Part shown: positions 14,242 to 23,832 of the stretch, piece after piece
Numbering within the stretch: position 1 is the stretch's first letter
How the letters are laid out: the number at the start of each line of letters is the position of its first letter
NCBI GenBank assembly: GCA_944381505.1
Contig: CALWLK010000075.1
Location: 1-51,384, forward strand
Origin: an uncultured Lachnospiraceae bacterium
Lineage (GTDB): Bacteria; Bacillota; Clostridia; Lachnospirales; Lachnospiraceae
Direction: 5' to 3'
Length of the DNA stretch: 51,384 bases
Translations under genes and position numbers: made by a program
The notes under the pieces: model-generated
What the model saw: the letters and a program-made list of their open reading frames with translations, nothing else
Told to the model about the DNA's origin: nothing
Databases searched by the model: none

Positions 14242-16565
14242 AAAAAAATCTTTTGATAATCCTTCACACTCTTTCAGTCCTGCTGTTTGCGGCAGGACTG
14301 AGTATATTATATTTGGGCTCTCCCTACGGCTACGGGGTCTCCTGGGTAAACGACAAGAAATTCGAGGACTCTCCGGGCTTTTCCGCCATGGTGGACGAGG
14401 ATATTGAAAAGCTCCTCTCCTACGCCCGTCTTGCGGACGCCTTTGAGACGGACGGGGAACCTGATATGGACAATATAGTGGTCGATGCGGAGCAAAACGG
14501 CGACTATATCTCCTACACTCTCAGAGAGCTCATAAGCACGGCTCAAAAATACGGGTACTATTTTAATCCGAAGACTCACGATGTGACTACCGTATCCTCC
14601 TCGGGGCAGGCCCCCGCGGGAGACGGATCTCTCAGAGTCACCTACAAATACTACGAGCCGGATTACTTTGAAAATCTGCCCTACGGCCCGGGACAGGGCA
14701 TAACCACCCTCAAGGATCTCTCCGAGGAGGTGGTAAATAAGCTGGCCGAATACTATGATTTCAGGGACACCTACATATCGAATCCCTCGAACCTGAGCTT
14801 TTCTCTGAGGTATTCGGACGCCTTCGGGGATCCCTCCTCCTACACTAACACCACCGTCTCCTTAAGGGAGCTTAGGGAAGATCAAAAGTATATATACGTC
14901 AGCGGATCCGAGGCCGACGCGGACTCCAACATAGAGCCCGTGCCTGAGAAGGCCCTTACCTTTCTCGCTCTGACCCCTGACGAGGACGCGGACCCTTCGG
15001 AGAACTTTCTCTTCGTGTCAGTGAACACAGCCTATCCCTATAACGACGCCTACAAGGCCGCCTCGGAGGATTTCGCGGGGGACATATATATGGCCTATTT
15101 CGCCATGGCTCTTTTGGCTGCCGGAATACTAATGGCTGCGGTGACCTTCATACCTCTTGTCAGATATGATCTCTCTGTAAAAAAAGAGGAATTGGAGCTT
15201 TCCGCCTCGGACAAGCTGCCTCTGGGAATATACCTCCTTTTGACAGCAGCCCTTTACATCATACTGAGAGTCGTGGGGGATCAGACAGCCCTCAGAGTCT
15301 CCCATGTGCTGTTCCCCATGGACCAATGGGAGTACTGGAGACGGCTCATCCACGCGATGATACTCTATGGCGTGGCCATATTGGTGCTTCTCGCCCTTTT
15401 GAGAAGGTATAAGTCCGGAACACTATGGCAGAATTCCCTCACAGCAAAGGGGCTGCAGAAATTGTCGGATTATTTCTCCAACGCAAGGATAAGCGCGGCT
15501 CTCATATTGACCTACGGAAGCTTTACGGTATTTAACATCGCTCTGGCAGGCGCCTTCGTATTTATGCTTGTCAAGGGCGGGGATGCCCGCCATGAGACTG
15601 CGGCCACCGTCATGCTCGTACTTCTGATAGTCACGGACGCTGTAGTGTTCTCCGTGCTTTTCAACCGCGCAAAGGCCTCTCAGAGGTTCGACAGCGCCAT
15701 AGACAGCCTTTCCTCGGGAGATATAGGACATATGATAGAGCTTGAGGGCCTCAAGGGCAAGGAGCTCTCCACCGCCCAAAAGATAAACCATATATCCACA
15801 GGCCTCTCTCAGGCTATAAACGAGCAGGTTAAATCCGAGAGGCTTAAGGCCGATCTCATAACCAACGTCTCCCACGATTTAAAGACCCCTCTGACCTCCA
15901 TAATTAACTATGTGGATCTTATTAAGAGGGAGCACATAGACAACGAGAAGATAAACTCCTACATAGAGATACTCGACAACAAATCCAAGCGCCTTAAAAC
16001 TCTCACCGAGGATCTGGTGGAGGTATCGAAGGCAAGCTCCGGAAATCTGAAGCTCGATATAGCTCCCATAGATCTGGTGGAGCTTGTTTTGCAGACAAAC
16101 GCCGAATTTGAAGACAAGTTTTCGGACGCTACTCTGGAGCTTCTGTGCACCGTGCCTGACGAGCCCGCCGTGATCGAGGCCGACGGCAGAAGGCTGTGGA
16201 GAGTATTGGAAAATCTCTACAATAACGCGGCAAAGTACGCCCTCAAGGGGACAAGAGTATACGTGGACGTAGTCATCAGCGAAGGAAAGGTGACCTTTAC
16301 CATCAAGAACATCTCCGCTGCAAAGCTTAACATAAGTCCTGACGAGCTCACAGAGCGTTTCGTGAGAGGCGATGTCTCCAGGACCACCGAGGGGAGCGGC
16401 CTTGGGCTTTCTATAGCTCAAAGTCTCACAAAGCTTCAGGGCGGAGAGTTCACCATAGAGATAGACGGCGATCTGTATAAGGCTAACGTCAGCTTCCCCT
16501 TAAGAAAAGAGCCTGAGGCTTCAGAGGTTCCCGCTGACGATGAGGTGAGCAAAGAAGATGATTGA
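14238..16565 (+). CDS. membrane sensor histidine kinase
   Basis: This 775-residue kinase is the partner of the preceding response regulator. A first membrane segment (5-27) is followed by a ~255-residue extracytoplasmic region without recognised fold. Five further hydrophobic spans follow (about 287-307, 329-346, 371-389, 417-445, 457-475). The cytoplasmic part has the phospho-acceptor His546 in NVSHDLKTPLTS, the N box (ENLYNNAAKY, ~658-667) and the G box GSGLGLSIAQ (719-728). The polytopic design resembles envelope-stress sensors; the ligand is unknown. The 3' end overlaps dacF by 8 bp, so kinase and carboxypeptidase are translationally coupled. Confidence 0.93.
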   Translation: MKKNLLIILHTLSVLLFAAGLSILYLGSPYGYGVSWVNDKKFEDSPGFSAMVDEDIEKLLSYARLADAFETDGEPDMDNIVVDAEQNGDYISYTLRELISTAQKYGYYFNPKTHDVTTVSSSGQAPAGDGSLRVTYKYYEPDYFENLPYGPGQGITTLKDLSEEVVNKLAEYYDFRDTYISNPSNLSFSLRYSDAFGDPSSYTNTTVSLRELREDQKYIYVSGSEADADSNIEPVPEKALTFLALTPDEDADPSENFLFVSVNTAYPYNDAYKAASEDFAGDIYMAYFAMALLAAGILMAAVTFIPLVRYDLSVKKEELELSASDKLPLGIYLLLTAALYIILRVVGDQTALRVSHVLFPMDQWEYWRRLIHAMILYGVAILVLLALLRRYKSGTLWQNSLTAKGLQKLSDYFSNARISAALILTYGSFTVFNIALAGAFVFMLVKGGDARHETAATVMLVLLIVTDAVVFSVLFNRAKASQRFDSAIDSLSSGDIGHMIELEGLKGKELSTAQKINHISTGLSQAINEQVKSERLKADLITNVSHDLKTPLTSIINYVDLIKREHIDNEKINSYIEILDNKSKRLKTLTEDLVEVSKASSGNLKLDIAPIDLVELVLQTNAEFEDKFSDATLELLCTVPDEPAVIEADGRRLWRVLENLYNNAAKYALKGTRVYVDVVISEGKVTFTIKNISAAKLNISPDELTERFVRGDVSRTTEGSGLGLSIAQSLTKLQGGEFTIEIDGDLYKANVSFPLRKEPEASEVPADDEVSKEDD

Positions 16566-18255
16566 TATAAAAAGATTTAAAAAAGCGGCAGTCTGTGCCA
16601 TGGCCTGTCTTATGGCAGTCCTTCCCCTCTCCGCGCCCTTTCAAAAAAGCGCCTACGGAGCCGTGGCGGACTGGCCCTCAGGCTGCTACATAGACGCGGA
16701 GGGAGCCTGTCTTATGGACGCCGATTCAAAGACCGTGCTCTACTCCAAAAATCCCGACACTCCCTACTACCCGGCAAGTATAACCAAGGTGCTGACCGCC
16801 CTTTTGACCATAGAAAACTGTGACCTTGAGGAGATGGTGACCTTCTCCGAGGAGGCTGTGGCCTATGAGGAGGATAATTCCACCATCATAGGCGCCTCGG
16901 CAGGGGACAGGCTGACAGTCAGGGACTGCCTCTACTGCCTCCTTTTCCAATCCGCAAACGACGTGGCAAACGCTCTGGCGGAGCACGTCGGGGGCAGCCG
17001 TGAGGCCTTCGTGGCAATGATGAACGCGAAAGCCGCAGAGCTGGGGTGTACAGGGACACACTTCAACAATCCCTCGGGACTTACAGACCCCGATCACTAT
17101 ACCACCGCCCGGGACATGGCCCTTATCATGGCGGCGGCTGTGGATAACCCCGTTTTTTGTGAGATACAGGGGAGCCTCTATTACACCCACGCTCCCATAA
17201 AGCGCTATCCGGACCCCAACGATCCCTGGAATACAGTCTATGCCAAGCACAAGATGCTCAAGAGAAATTCCTACTACTATTATCCCGGAGTCTTCGCGGG
17301 AAAGACGGGATTTACCACCACGGCGGGAAACACTCTGGTCACGGCCTGCGAGAAGGACGGCATGAGGCTGATAGCCGTTATTCTTAACGGACACCTCACC
17401 CAGTATGAGGACACCGCCAAGATGCTGGATTTCGGCTACGACAATTTCAAATCCTTAAACATCAGCGAGAACGATGAAAAGTATTCCTCAGTCAAAAACG
17501 ATATGACTGTCATGGGGCTTCCGCTCCTTAACACTGTGGACATAAACTTAAACCCCGACAGCAACGTCATCCTTCCCGTGGAGGCCGAGTTTTCGGATCT
17601 GCAAACCGAGCTCGTATTTGATCTCGACGAGAAGGAGAGAGAGGACGACTCGAAGGCGATAGCCAAAATAAACTATTATTACGGCGACAGAGCTGTAGGG
17701 AGGGCATATCTCACAAGCGCTATAACCGGCTTGGGCTCCGAGCTTGAGGCCCTGAATGAGGATCCGCTTTTGGCACAGGAGGAGAGCTCACCCGAAGAAG
17801 CGGCGGGCGCCCTTGTCGCGGAGGCCGCAGTCCAAAGCCCTTCGGCATCAGAGCAGACACCTCCCTCCGGGCACCTCTCCGAGGCTTCGCCTGAAGCCGA
17901 GACTCCGAGCATAGAGGTAAATGAGGAGCTTATGCCGGCCGAGACAGGGGGAGGCGTATCCCTGCTCTCCAAGGTGCACGGGTTCCTCTCGGAGGATCAG
18001 GTCATTTTCGGAATAACAGTAAACTCATTTATAATAAAGATCTTTTTGGGAGTGTTGGCGGCTCTCGCGGCGGTGCTTGTAATAGGCTTCATACTCCTTC
18101 AGAATGAGAAGAGGGAGGCCAGAGCCAGAGCAAAGAGGAGATCCCGCAGGCTCCACCACACCAAGGATATGACAAGAAAACAGACCATGGACATGGACAT
18201 GATCATACAGAACAAAATGTTTGAAAAGCCCCGAAGAAGGGGAAGAAGGAAATAG
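16558..18255 (+). CDS. dacF: D-alanyl-D-alanine carboxypeptidase with C-terminal membrane anchor
   Basis: This is a serine penicillin-binding protein of the S11 family that trims the terminal D-Ala from murein pentapeptides. It has a signal peptide (1-35), active-site Ser74 in PASITK (SxxK), SAN at 132-134 and KTG at 249-251. At 565 residues it is longer than usual (~390-430). After a second beta-rich domain it has a Glu/Ser/Pro-rich spacer (~395-470), a membrane helix (~490-515) and a strongly basic cytoplasmic tail. This replaces the usual amphipathic anchor. It overlaps the kinase gene, placing D,D-carboxypeptidase expression under the same transcript. The dacF symbol is by similarity class; dacB-like naming is possible. 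Confidence 0.9.
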   Translation: MIDIKRFKKAAVCAMACLMAVLPLSAPFQKSAYGAVADWPSGCYIDAEGACLMDADSKTVLYSKNPDTPYYPASITKVLTALLTIENCDLEEMVTFSEEAVAYEEDNSTIIGASAGDRLTVRDCLYCLLFQSANDVANALAEHVGGSREAFVAMMNAKAAELGCTGTHFNNPSGLTDPDHYTTARDMALIMAAAVDNPVFCEIQGSLYYTHAPIKRYPDPNDPWNTVYAKHKMLKRNSYYYYPGVFAGKTGFTTTAGNTLVTACEKDGMRLIAVILNGHLTQYEDTAKMLDFGYDNFKSLNISENDEKYSSVKNDMTVMGLPLLNTVDINLNPDSNVILPVEAEFSDLQTELVFDLDEKEREDDSKAIAKINYYYGDRAVGRAYLTSAITGLGSELEALNEDPLLAQEESSPEEAAGALVAEAAVQSPSASEQTPPSGHLSEASPEAETPSIEVNEELMPAETGGGVSLLSKVHGFLSEDQVIFGITVNSFIIKIFLGVLAALAAVLVIGFILLQNEKREARARAKRRSRRLHHTKDMTRKQTMDMDMIIQNKMFEKPRRRGRRK

Positions 18256-18363
18256 AAGGCCGCTTGAAAGAAGGCCACCAATAAAGAAGAAACAGGCTTA
18301 CAGGATAAAAAACAAGAAAGAGTTATAGGCTTATAGAATAAAACATAAATAAAAGCAGCAAAA

Positions 18364-18413
18364 AACGGATACCCTGGGGTGAGGTGTGAACCTTCACAAA
18401 GGATATCCGTTTT
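18364..18413. terminator. bidirectional terminator between dacF and hppA
   Basis: The arms AACGGATA (18364-18371) and TATCCGTT (18404-18411) carry T runs on both strands (TTTTCTT on plus, TTTTTT on minus). The hairpin sits between convergent genes. Confidence 0.8.
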
Positions 18414-18425
18414 CTTATTATGCGA

Positions 18426-20438
18426 TTACTTTATCAGTCCGCCCACCTGCGCGATGATAGGCGCGAACACCAGTGAAATGATGGTCATGAGCTTTATAAG
18501 GATGTTGATGGAAGGTCCTGAGGTATCCTTGAAGGGATCTCCTACAGTATCTCCGACTACAGCAGCCTTGTGGGGCTCTGAGCCCTTTCCGCCGTAATTT
18601 CCTTCCTCAATGTACTTCTTTGCATTGTCCCAAGCTCCTCCCGCGTTTGAAAGGAATATAGCCATGAGAACGCCTGTTATGAGGGATCCCGCAAGCATTC
18701 CTCCCAGAGCCTCGGGCCCGAGGATAAGTCCCATTGCAAGGGGTGCAACCACCGCCAATATACCCGGCCTTATCATCTCTCTTAAGGCAGCCCTTGTGGA
18801 GATGTCAACGCACTTTGTATAGTCGGGCTTCGCCTTCTCCTCCATGATTCCGGGGATCTCTCTGAACTGACGTCTTACCTCCTCGATCATGCTGTAGGCA
18901 GCCTTTGATACCGAGGACATGGTCCATGCAGAGAATACGAAGGGAAGCATAGCTCCTATGAAGAGTCCTATGGTAACCATGGGATCCATGATGTTTATAA
19001 TTGCGTCCTCTCCCGCATTTAATGCGACCTCGGAGTAGGATACGAAAAGTGCAAGAGCTGTGAGGGCCGCAGAGCCTATTGCAAAGCCCTTACCCATGGC
19101 CGCTGTGGTGTTTCCTACGGCGTCAAGCTGGTCTGTTATCTCGCGGACAGAGTGATCCAGATGGCTCATCTCGGCGATTCCGCCGGCATTATCCGCTATA
19201 GGTCCGTAAGCGTCAACGGCTACGGTGATACCTGTTGTCGAGAGCATTCCGACGGCTGCAAGAGCTATGCCGTAGATGCCTGTGAAGTGATAAGCCACAA
19301 AGATTCCAAGGGCCACGAAAAGTATGGGCACCGCTGTGGAGAGCATTCCCACAGATATACCTGTTATTATGTTGGTGGCAGGGCCTGTCTGTGAGGACTC
19401 GGCTATCTGCTTAACAGAGCTGTAATCTCCCGAGGTATATATCTCAGTTACCTTACCTATTACAAGTCCTACAATAAGTCCCGCTATGATGGCGAAAGCC
19501 GCGTTGAGAGTTCCGTAGAAGAACATGGAAAGGGCTATGGAGGCCACAACGACTACAGCTGCCGCGAAGTATGAACCGCCGTTCAACGCCTTGGCGGGGT
19601 TTGTATTCTCTCCGCCCTTTACGAACATGCTTCCGATGATGGAGGCGATGATGCCCACGCCTGCAAGCACAAGGGGGAACACGGCTCCCATGCCGCCCTG
19701 AGCATAGGTCGCATCGATAAGTCCGAGAGTGATGGCTGAAACTATAGCTCCAACATAGGACTCAAAGAGGTCTGCTCCCATACCTGCAACGTCACCAACG
19801 TTGTCGCCAACGTTGTCGGCAATAACTGCAGGGTTACGGGGATCGTCCTCAGGGATACCTGCCTCGACCTTACCCACAAGGTCTGCTCCCACGTCAGCGG
19901 CCTTGGTGTAGATACCGCCTCCCACACGGGCAAAGAGAGCTATGGAGGATGCTCCCAGTGAGAAGCCCATTATAGCATCCGCATTCTCTGTGACAAGGTA
20001 GATAAGGGCGCAGCCCAGAAGTCCGAGGCCTACAACGCACATTCCCATTACAGATCCGCCTCTGAAGGCAACCTGCAGGGCCTTGGCCTTGCCGCCGTTC
20101 TTTGCCGCCGCAGCGGTCCTCACGTTAGCCTTTGTGGCAACGTCCATTCCGATATAGCCGGCAAGCACGGAGGCGAGGGCTCCGAACACAAAGCATACGG
20201 CTGTGACGGGACTTATGCCCACCGCAATGCACACAAAAAGAACTATGACAAATACTACGAGCACTCTGTACTCTGCAAAAAGGAAGGCTCTCGCTCCGCT
20301 GTGGATGGCGTGGGCCAGCTCCTTCATCCTGTCTGTTCCCGCATCCTGCTTGCTGACGAATGCAATCATCGAGAATGCAAACACAAGCGCGAGAATGGCC
20401 GCTACCGCCGCCAAAACAGTTAACAATTCGTTACTCAT
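18426..20438 (-). CDS. hppA: membrane-bound ion-translocating pyrophosphatase, K+-dependent type
   Basis: This 670-residue polytopic protein couples PPi hydrolysis to H+ and/or Na+ export. Hallmarks are the substrate-site motifs [13 protein letters not shown] and [19 protein letters not shown], a second acidic cluster ([16 protein letters not shown]), and the C-terminal [15 protein letters not shown]. The segment [10 protein letters not shown] has Ala at the position that distinguishes K+-dependent enzymes (Lys in K+-independent ones). The ion pumped (Na+ or H+) cannot be settled from this alone; Na+ pumping is common among anaerobic K+-dependent members. It is monocistronic, with its own promoter at 20523-20551 and a hairpin in the leader. 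Confidence 0.95.
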   Translation of the reverse strand: MSNELLTVLAAVAAILALVFAFSMIAFVSKQDAGTDRMKELAHAIHSGARAFLFAEYRVLVVFVIVLFVCIAVGISPVTAVCFVFGALASVLAGYIGMDVATKANVRTAAAAKNGGKAKALQVAFRGGSVMGMCVVGLGLLGCALIYLVTENADAIMGFSLGASSIALFARVGGGIYTKAADVGADLVGKVEAGIPEDDPRNPAVIADNVGDNVGDVAGMGADLFESYVGAIVSAITLGLIDATYAQGGMGAVFPLVLAGVGIIASIIGSMFVKGGENTNPAKALNGGSYFAAAVVVVASIALSMFFYGTLNAAFAIIAGLIVGLVIGKVTEIYTSGDYSSVKQIAESSQTGPATNIITGISVGMLSTAVPILFVALGIFVAYHFTGIYGIALAAVGMLSTTGITVAVDAYGPIADNAGGIAEMSHLDHSVREITDQLDAVGNTTAAMGKGFAIGSAALTALALFVSYSEVALNAGEDAIINIMDPMVTIGLFIGAMLPFVFSAWTMSSVSKAAYSMIEEVRRQFREIPGIMEEKAKPDYTKCVDISTRAALREMIRPGILAVVAPLAMGLILGPEALGGMLAGSLITGVLMAIFLSNAGGAWDNAKKYIEEGNYGGKGSEPHKAAVVGDTVGDPFKDTSGPSINILIKLMTIISLVFAPIIAQVGGLIK

Positions 20439-20472
20439 TTTTCTCTCCTCTACTCTAATTTTAAGACGAAAA

Positions 20473-20496
20473 CAAACGGAGCTTTAATTCCGTTTG
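20473..20496 (-). promoter_or_regulatory. hairpin in the hppA leader
   Basis: CAAACGGA / TCCGTTTG arms (8 bp) followed by TTTTCG lie between the hppA promoter and its start codon. It could be a weak attenuator or an mRNA-stability element. Confidence 0.4.
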
Positions 20497-20522
20497 CCTT
20501 CATCTTTTTATTAAGTTGGTTA

Positions 20523-20551
20523 ATTTTACCATAACAAAATCAGGAATGCAA
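20523..20551 (-). promoter_or_regulatory. promoter of hppA
   Basis: On the minus strand TTGCAT (20546-20551), a 17-bp spacer and TAAAAT (20523-20528). Confidence 0.6.
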
Positions 20552-20706
20552 GGAATAACCGTCAACATTTTGCATATATAACAACTATTTATTGCATTTT
20601 TTACTATGCATACCGAAATTTGTACCTTGTCTTTGTAGGATTTATTCATTTTTTGTAGCTTTTTGTATCTTTGTCCGCAAGCTCAGCAATTACCTTTTAT
20701 GTCGTT

Positions 20707-21474
20707 TCAATGCTTTGCAATTACATGATATGACATCCCCAGAACTATCGCTCCCCCTATAGTGTTTCCGAGAGATACAAAAAACAGGTTGTAGAAAAGC
20801 CCCGAGAGGGATATGGCGGTTTCCGAATGGGGGAGCAGCACTCCCAGAGACAGCATGGTCATATTTGCCACGCTGTGTTCAAAGCCGCAGATCACGAAAG
20901 TAAAGATACACCAAAATATGAGTATGAGCTTTCCGCTCTCGGTCTTCATCCTGTTGCTGCACCACACGGCAAGGCAGACAAGGATATTGCAGAGCACGCC
21001 TCTCCATATGAGGGCCTCGGGGGACATGGTCATCTTTAAAGCGGAGGTAGAAAGTATAAAGGACAGAGTATCTCCTGTGGCAAGCCCGGTCCCTATAAAC
21101 GCGGCGGCGCAGAGAAATGAGCCGACAAAATTGCCGATATATGAGAGCAGCCAGACTCCTACAAGCTCCGATAGAGATATCCTCTTTTCCAAGACTCCTA
21201 TAGTCATTACGAAGGTGTTTCCTGTGAAGAGCTCGGCCCCCGCAAATATCACAAGGCTCAGGGCAACAGGAAATACGAAGGCGTTCAAAAGCTTTGTCAT
21301 GGGGTGGGCGACTCCTGTGAGTACGCCTCCTATGGTGGCCATAGCCAACACTCCGAAGCCCACGAACAGGCCTGCCAGTGCCGAGGCCAGAAGATATTTG
21401 AACTTCGAGGATCTGAAAAATGCGGATTTTCCTTCAGCCGCCGATGCAATTACCAAGATGTCGTCTCTGAACAT
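20707..21474 (-). CDS. formate/nitrite transporter family channel
   Basis: This 255-residue FNT-family membrane protein has six hydrophobic helices. Family features include the ALAGLFVGFG helix start, LSLVIFAGAELFTGNTF (the TM2 region with the Glu-Leu-Phe-Thr-Gly-Asn signature), a WLLSYIGNFVGS helix, and GFEHSVANMTML with the central-pore His typical of FocA/NirC. It probably exchanges formate, or less likely nitrite or hydrosulfide, with proton coupling. No pyruvate formate-lyase gene is adjacent. It is monocistronic, with no clear terminator before the hppA promoter. Confidence 0.88.
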   Translation of the reverse strand: MFRDDILVIASAAEGKSAFFRSSKFKYLLASALAGLFVGFGVLAMATIGGVLTGVAHPMTKLLNAFVFPVALSLVIFAGAELFTGNTFVMTIGVLEKRISLSELVGVWLLSYIGNFVGSFLCAAAFIGTGLATGDTLSFILSTSALKMTMSPEALIWRGVLCNILVCLAVWCSNRMKTESGKLILIFWCIFTFVICGFEHSVANMTMLSLGVLLPHSETAISLSGLFYNLFFVSLGNTIGGAIVLGMSYHVIAKH

Positions 21475-21603
21475 AAAAGCTCCTTTCTTCTCGGATCATT
21501 ACCGGATAAAAGTGAATAATTCAGATTTTATTACATTTTTTGCATAAATCAATCCGCAAAGTCCGATTTGGAGCTATGTTTTGTTTATTGTACAATAGCT
21601 TCT

Positions 21604-21649
21604 TTTATGTTCCCGGTGCGATTCGAACGCACGACCTTTCGCTTAGGAG
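21604..21649. repeat. attachment-site copy: duplicated 3' half of tRNA-Arg(CCT)
   Basis: These 46 bases match 23829-23874 with one mismatch. In the latter they form the 3' end of an intact tRNA-Arg gene from the anticodon loop to the last base. The partial copy is in the same orientation, as expected for the far end of an element integrated into the tRNA 3' end. Confidence 0.85.
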
Positions 21650-21958
21650 CCCGGTGATCACTCACGAAAACCCGGAAAGGAGGATCATTTTGTTTAGGCC
21701 AACGAAATGATCGAAATTGGCAAGGGTGGGCAGTGCAAAACAAAGGATTACTTCAGATCGAACGAGAACAGATAAATCGACTTTAAAAACAAAAAGAATT
21801 TGATGCTTAATGAATAACCAACCATCTTTTTTTCATTTCGGCAGAAAAAAATAAACCGAAACATAAGAAAAAAGTGAAGATGTCAAGAAGACGACTTAAC
21901 TTTCTGTCAGAATGTGAAGATCATTGTCTTCCGTTTCTTAAGATTATCAAGAACTAAG
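21650..21958. other. island DNA without recognisable gene
   Basis: This is AT-rich sequence after the attachment repeat. No frame with a credible start, ribosome binding site and family match was seen. It may be remnant of a lost integrase region. Confidence 0.5.
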
Positions 21959-21986
21959 TTGACATTTCTATGGAAATCTATACAAT
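21959..21986 (+). promoter_or_regulatory. promoter of the island regulator gene
   Basis: TTGACA (21959-21964), a 16-bp spacer and TACAAT (21981-21986), 22 bp before the start codon with an AGGAGGTG ribosome binding site. Confidence 0.7.
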
Positions 21987-22008
21987 ATTAACTAGGAGGT
22001 GAATCTCC

Positions 22009-23496
22009 ATGGTAGAAACTGAACTGAAAGAGCTACTTGTCAAGATTCAAAATCGAAAATGTGAAGAACAGATTGTGGAAGTGAAGGCAGCACACAAGGG
22101 CTGTCCGGAAAAGTTATATGACACGTTATCCTCGTTTTCTAATCAGGACAGTGGTGGAACGCTGGTGTTTGGCTTGGATGAGAAACAGAACTTTGCCAAA
22201 GTAGGCGTATATGACCCACAGGACTTGCAAAAAAGGGTGATGGAATATGGTGAACAGATGACGCCGGTCGTGCGCCCTGTTTTTACTGTATATGCAGAAG
22301 AGGAAAAGGTGTTTGTCTCGGCGGAGATCCCTCCGGTGGATATAACGGAGAGACCTTGCTTTAAAACGGCAAAAGGCCGATTGCAGGGGTCCTATATTCG
22401 CGTGGGAGACGCGGATAAGCCAATGACCGAATATGAGGTTTACAGCTATGAGGCTTTCCGTAAGAAATATCGGGACGATATTCGAGAAGTGGCGGGAGCC
22501 TCCTTGGAAACGCTGGATCCAACGAAACTGGAGGATTACCTTCTGCGGAAGAAAAAAAACCGTCCCCACCTGGAAACAGTTCCAACGGAACAGCTCTATG
22601 AGCTGACAGGGGTTATGAAGAATGGAAAAGTGACCTTGTCGGCAGTTATGCTGTTTGGCTATTACCCGCAGGCATTTTTTCCACAGCTCAGTGTGATCGC
22701 TACCTGCGTACCCAGTACGGAGATGGGAATTTTGGATGAAACCGGACAGCGATTTACGGACAGCCGGCGCATTGAAGGGACCCTTCCGGAAATGCTGGAA
22801 GGAAGTTTGGCTTTTATCCGCACCAACATGCGGACAGCTACCACGATCGATCCGAAGACAGGAGCGAGGCGGGATACCCCGCAATACCCCATGGATGCTG
22901 TCCGTGAAGTGGTGCTGAACGCCTTGGTTCACAGAGATTACAGCATCCACACCGAAGGAATGCCAATTCAGCTGACCATGTATGCAGATCGGTTGGAAAT
23001 CTCAAATCCCGGCGGACTTTACGGAAGGCTGACGGTGGATCAGCTAGGGCATATACAGCCGGACACAAGAAATCCTGTCATGGTCACAGCCATGGAGGTG
23101 CTGGAACAGACTGAAAACCGCTATTCAGGAATCCCTCGTATTCGACATGCCATGGCAGAGTTGTCCCTCCCGGAGCCTGTTTTTTCGGATCGCAGAGGCA
23201 CCTTCATCGTCACGCTTTATAATCAGCGTGAGCCAATTCGGCATGAACGGAAGGAAAGTGCGGAAGTGACGCAGCAGGACACCGCTTACGATCCCAAGGG
23301 TCTGCTTGCTTTCTGTCAGAATCCGAAAACTCGGAAAGAAGTAATTGAATACCTGAATATTCCATCGGCACAGTATGCGCTACACAAGTATCTGGACCCA
23401 TTAGTGAAATGCGGAGCGATCCGACTGACAATTCCGGAGAAGCCCAAAAGCCCCAAACAAAAATATGTGACGATTGCAGGAAAGGATCGTGGCTAA
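22009..23496 (+). CDS. AlbA_2 (Schlafen-like) / HATPase_c_4 protein, probable transcriptional regulator
   Basis: This 495-residue cytoplasmic protein has an N-terminal AlbA_2-type domain (about 15-135; EQIVEVKAAHKGCPEKLYDT, then SNQDSGGTLVFGL). A central region leads to a GHKL-type ATPase segment (about 290-370) with the signature NALVHRDYSIHTEG and EISNPGGLYG. The C-terminus (~430-490) looks like a winged helix (TRKEVIEYLNI..QYALHKYLDPLVKCGAIR). The family is annotated as ATP-binding or helix-turn-helix regulators, common on islands; a target is not known. The ATG at 22009 has a perfect AGGAGGTG site. It is the sole intact cargo of the tRNA-Arg island. A broken relative is at 38700-39112. 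Confidence 0.88.
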   Translation: MVETELKELLVKIQNRKCEEQIVEVKAAHKGCPEKLYDTLSSFSNQDSGGTLVFGLDEKQNFAKVGVYDPQDLQKRVMEYGEQMTPVVRPVFTVYAEEEKVFVSAEIPPVDITERPCFKTAKGRLQGSYIRVGDADKPMTEYEVYSYEAFRKKYRDDIREVAGASLETLDPTKLEDYLLRKKKNRPHLETVPTEQLYELTGVMKNGKVTLSAVMLFGYYPQAFFPQLSVIATCVPSTEMGILDETGQRFTDSRRIEGTLPEMLEGSLAFIRTNMRTATTIDPKTGARRDTPQYPMDAVREVVLNALVHRDYSIHTEGMPIQLTMYADRLEISNPGGLYGRLTVDQLGHIQPDTRNPVMVTAMEVLEQTENRYSGIPRIRHAMAELSLPEPVFSDRRGTFIVTLYNQREPIRHERKESAEVTQQDTAYDPKGLLAFCQNPKTRKEVIEYLNIPSAQYALHKYLDPLVKCGAIRLTIPEKPKSPKQKYVTIAGKDRG

Positions 23497-23666
23497 AAGT
23501 TTGCCGCAAGTGACAACTTAGACACGCGAATCTTTTGACAAAAACCGATAGCCTTTCCGCTGTCGGACAATTTCTGTGAACGTCTCAGAGAGGATTCGAA
23601 CCGCAGGCCTCACGCTTAGGAGTATGGCGTTCGACTTCGCACAATGTTTACCTGATGACTTCCAAT
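23497..23666. other. island tail with decayed tRNA-Arg-like 3' fragment
   Basis: Between 23586 and 23626 the minus strand reads an anticodon-loop-like CTCCTAAGCG followed by a T-loop-like GGTTCGAATCC, resembling the 3' half of tRNA-Arg(CCT) but with poor stem pairing. The rest shows no gene. It may mark an older attachment site. Confidence 0.5.
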
Positions 23667-23791
23667 GATTTCTCATTGTAAATAGCCTCACCCGGCGCGG
23701 GAGGCCTTATACCATCCGCATTTCCGGAAAGTCCTTTGAAGATTGGCTTGGAATGGAAGAAGCGGAAGAAGCCGCAGAAGAAATAGAATAA
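23667..23791 (+). pseudogene. C-terminal remnant of an unidentified island gene
   Basis: An open frame without a start ends at TAA 23789-23791, reading RPYTIRISGKSFEDWLG followed by an acidic helix (EEAEEAAEEIE). It is immediately followed by a strong terminator, which suggests it is the 3' end of a formerly complete gene. The family is not recognised. Confidence 0.35.
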
Positions 23792-23826
23792 GGGCGTGTG
23801 AAAAAACAAAAGTTTTTCACACGCCC
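23792..23826. terminator. strong bidirectional terminator at the island end
   Basis: A perfect 14-bp stem, GGGCGTGTGAAAAA / TTTTTCACACGCCC, with a short A-rich loop abuts the attachment repeat and the 3' end of the tRNA gene. Confidence 0.85.
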
Positions 23827-23832
23827 ACTTTA

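Larger units (their letters stand above)
21650..23828. mobile_element. small genomic island integrated at tRNA-Arg(CCT)
   Basis: The DNA between the 46-bp direct repeats (21604-21649 and 23829-23874) is about 2.2 kb. It contains one intact gene (AlbA_2/HATPase protein, 22009-23496), a decayed second tRNA-Arg-like 3' fragment (~23586-23626), a C-terminal gene remnant and a strong terminator. No integrase or excisionase is present, so it is a deletion remnant or is mobilised in trans. Codon choice in the gene differs from the flanking chromosome. Confidence 0.75.

Noticed and set aside
20439-20706. Riboswitch upstream of hppA
   Set aside because: Only a simple 8-bp hairpin and a promoter are visible; no conserved riboswitch core was recognised.
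23586-23626. A second functional tRNA gene
   Set aside because: Only the 3' half is recognisable, stems do not pair properly and there is no 5' half.
21650-23828. Integrase, transposase or IS element in the tRNA-Arg island
   Set aside because: I read all frames for tyrosine/serine recombinase and DDE motifs and saw none; the inverted CTAAGTTG-like sequences around the cargo gene (21953-21964 and 23509-23520) are imperfect and may be chance.
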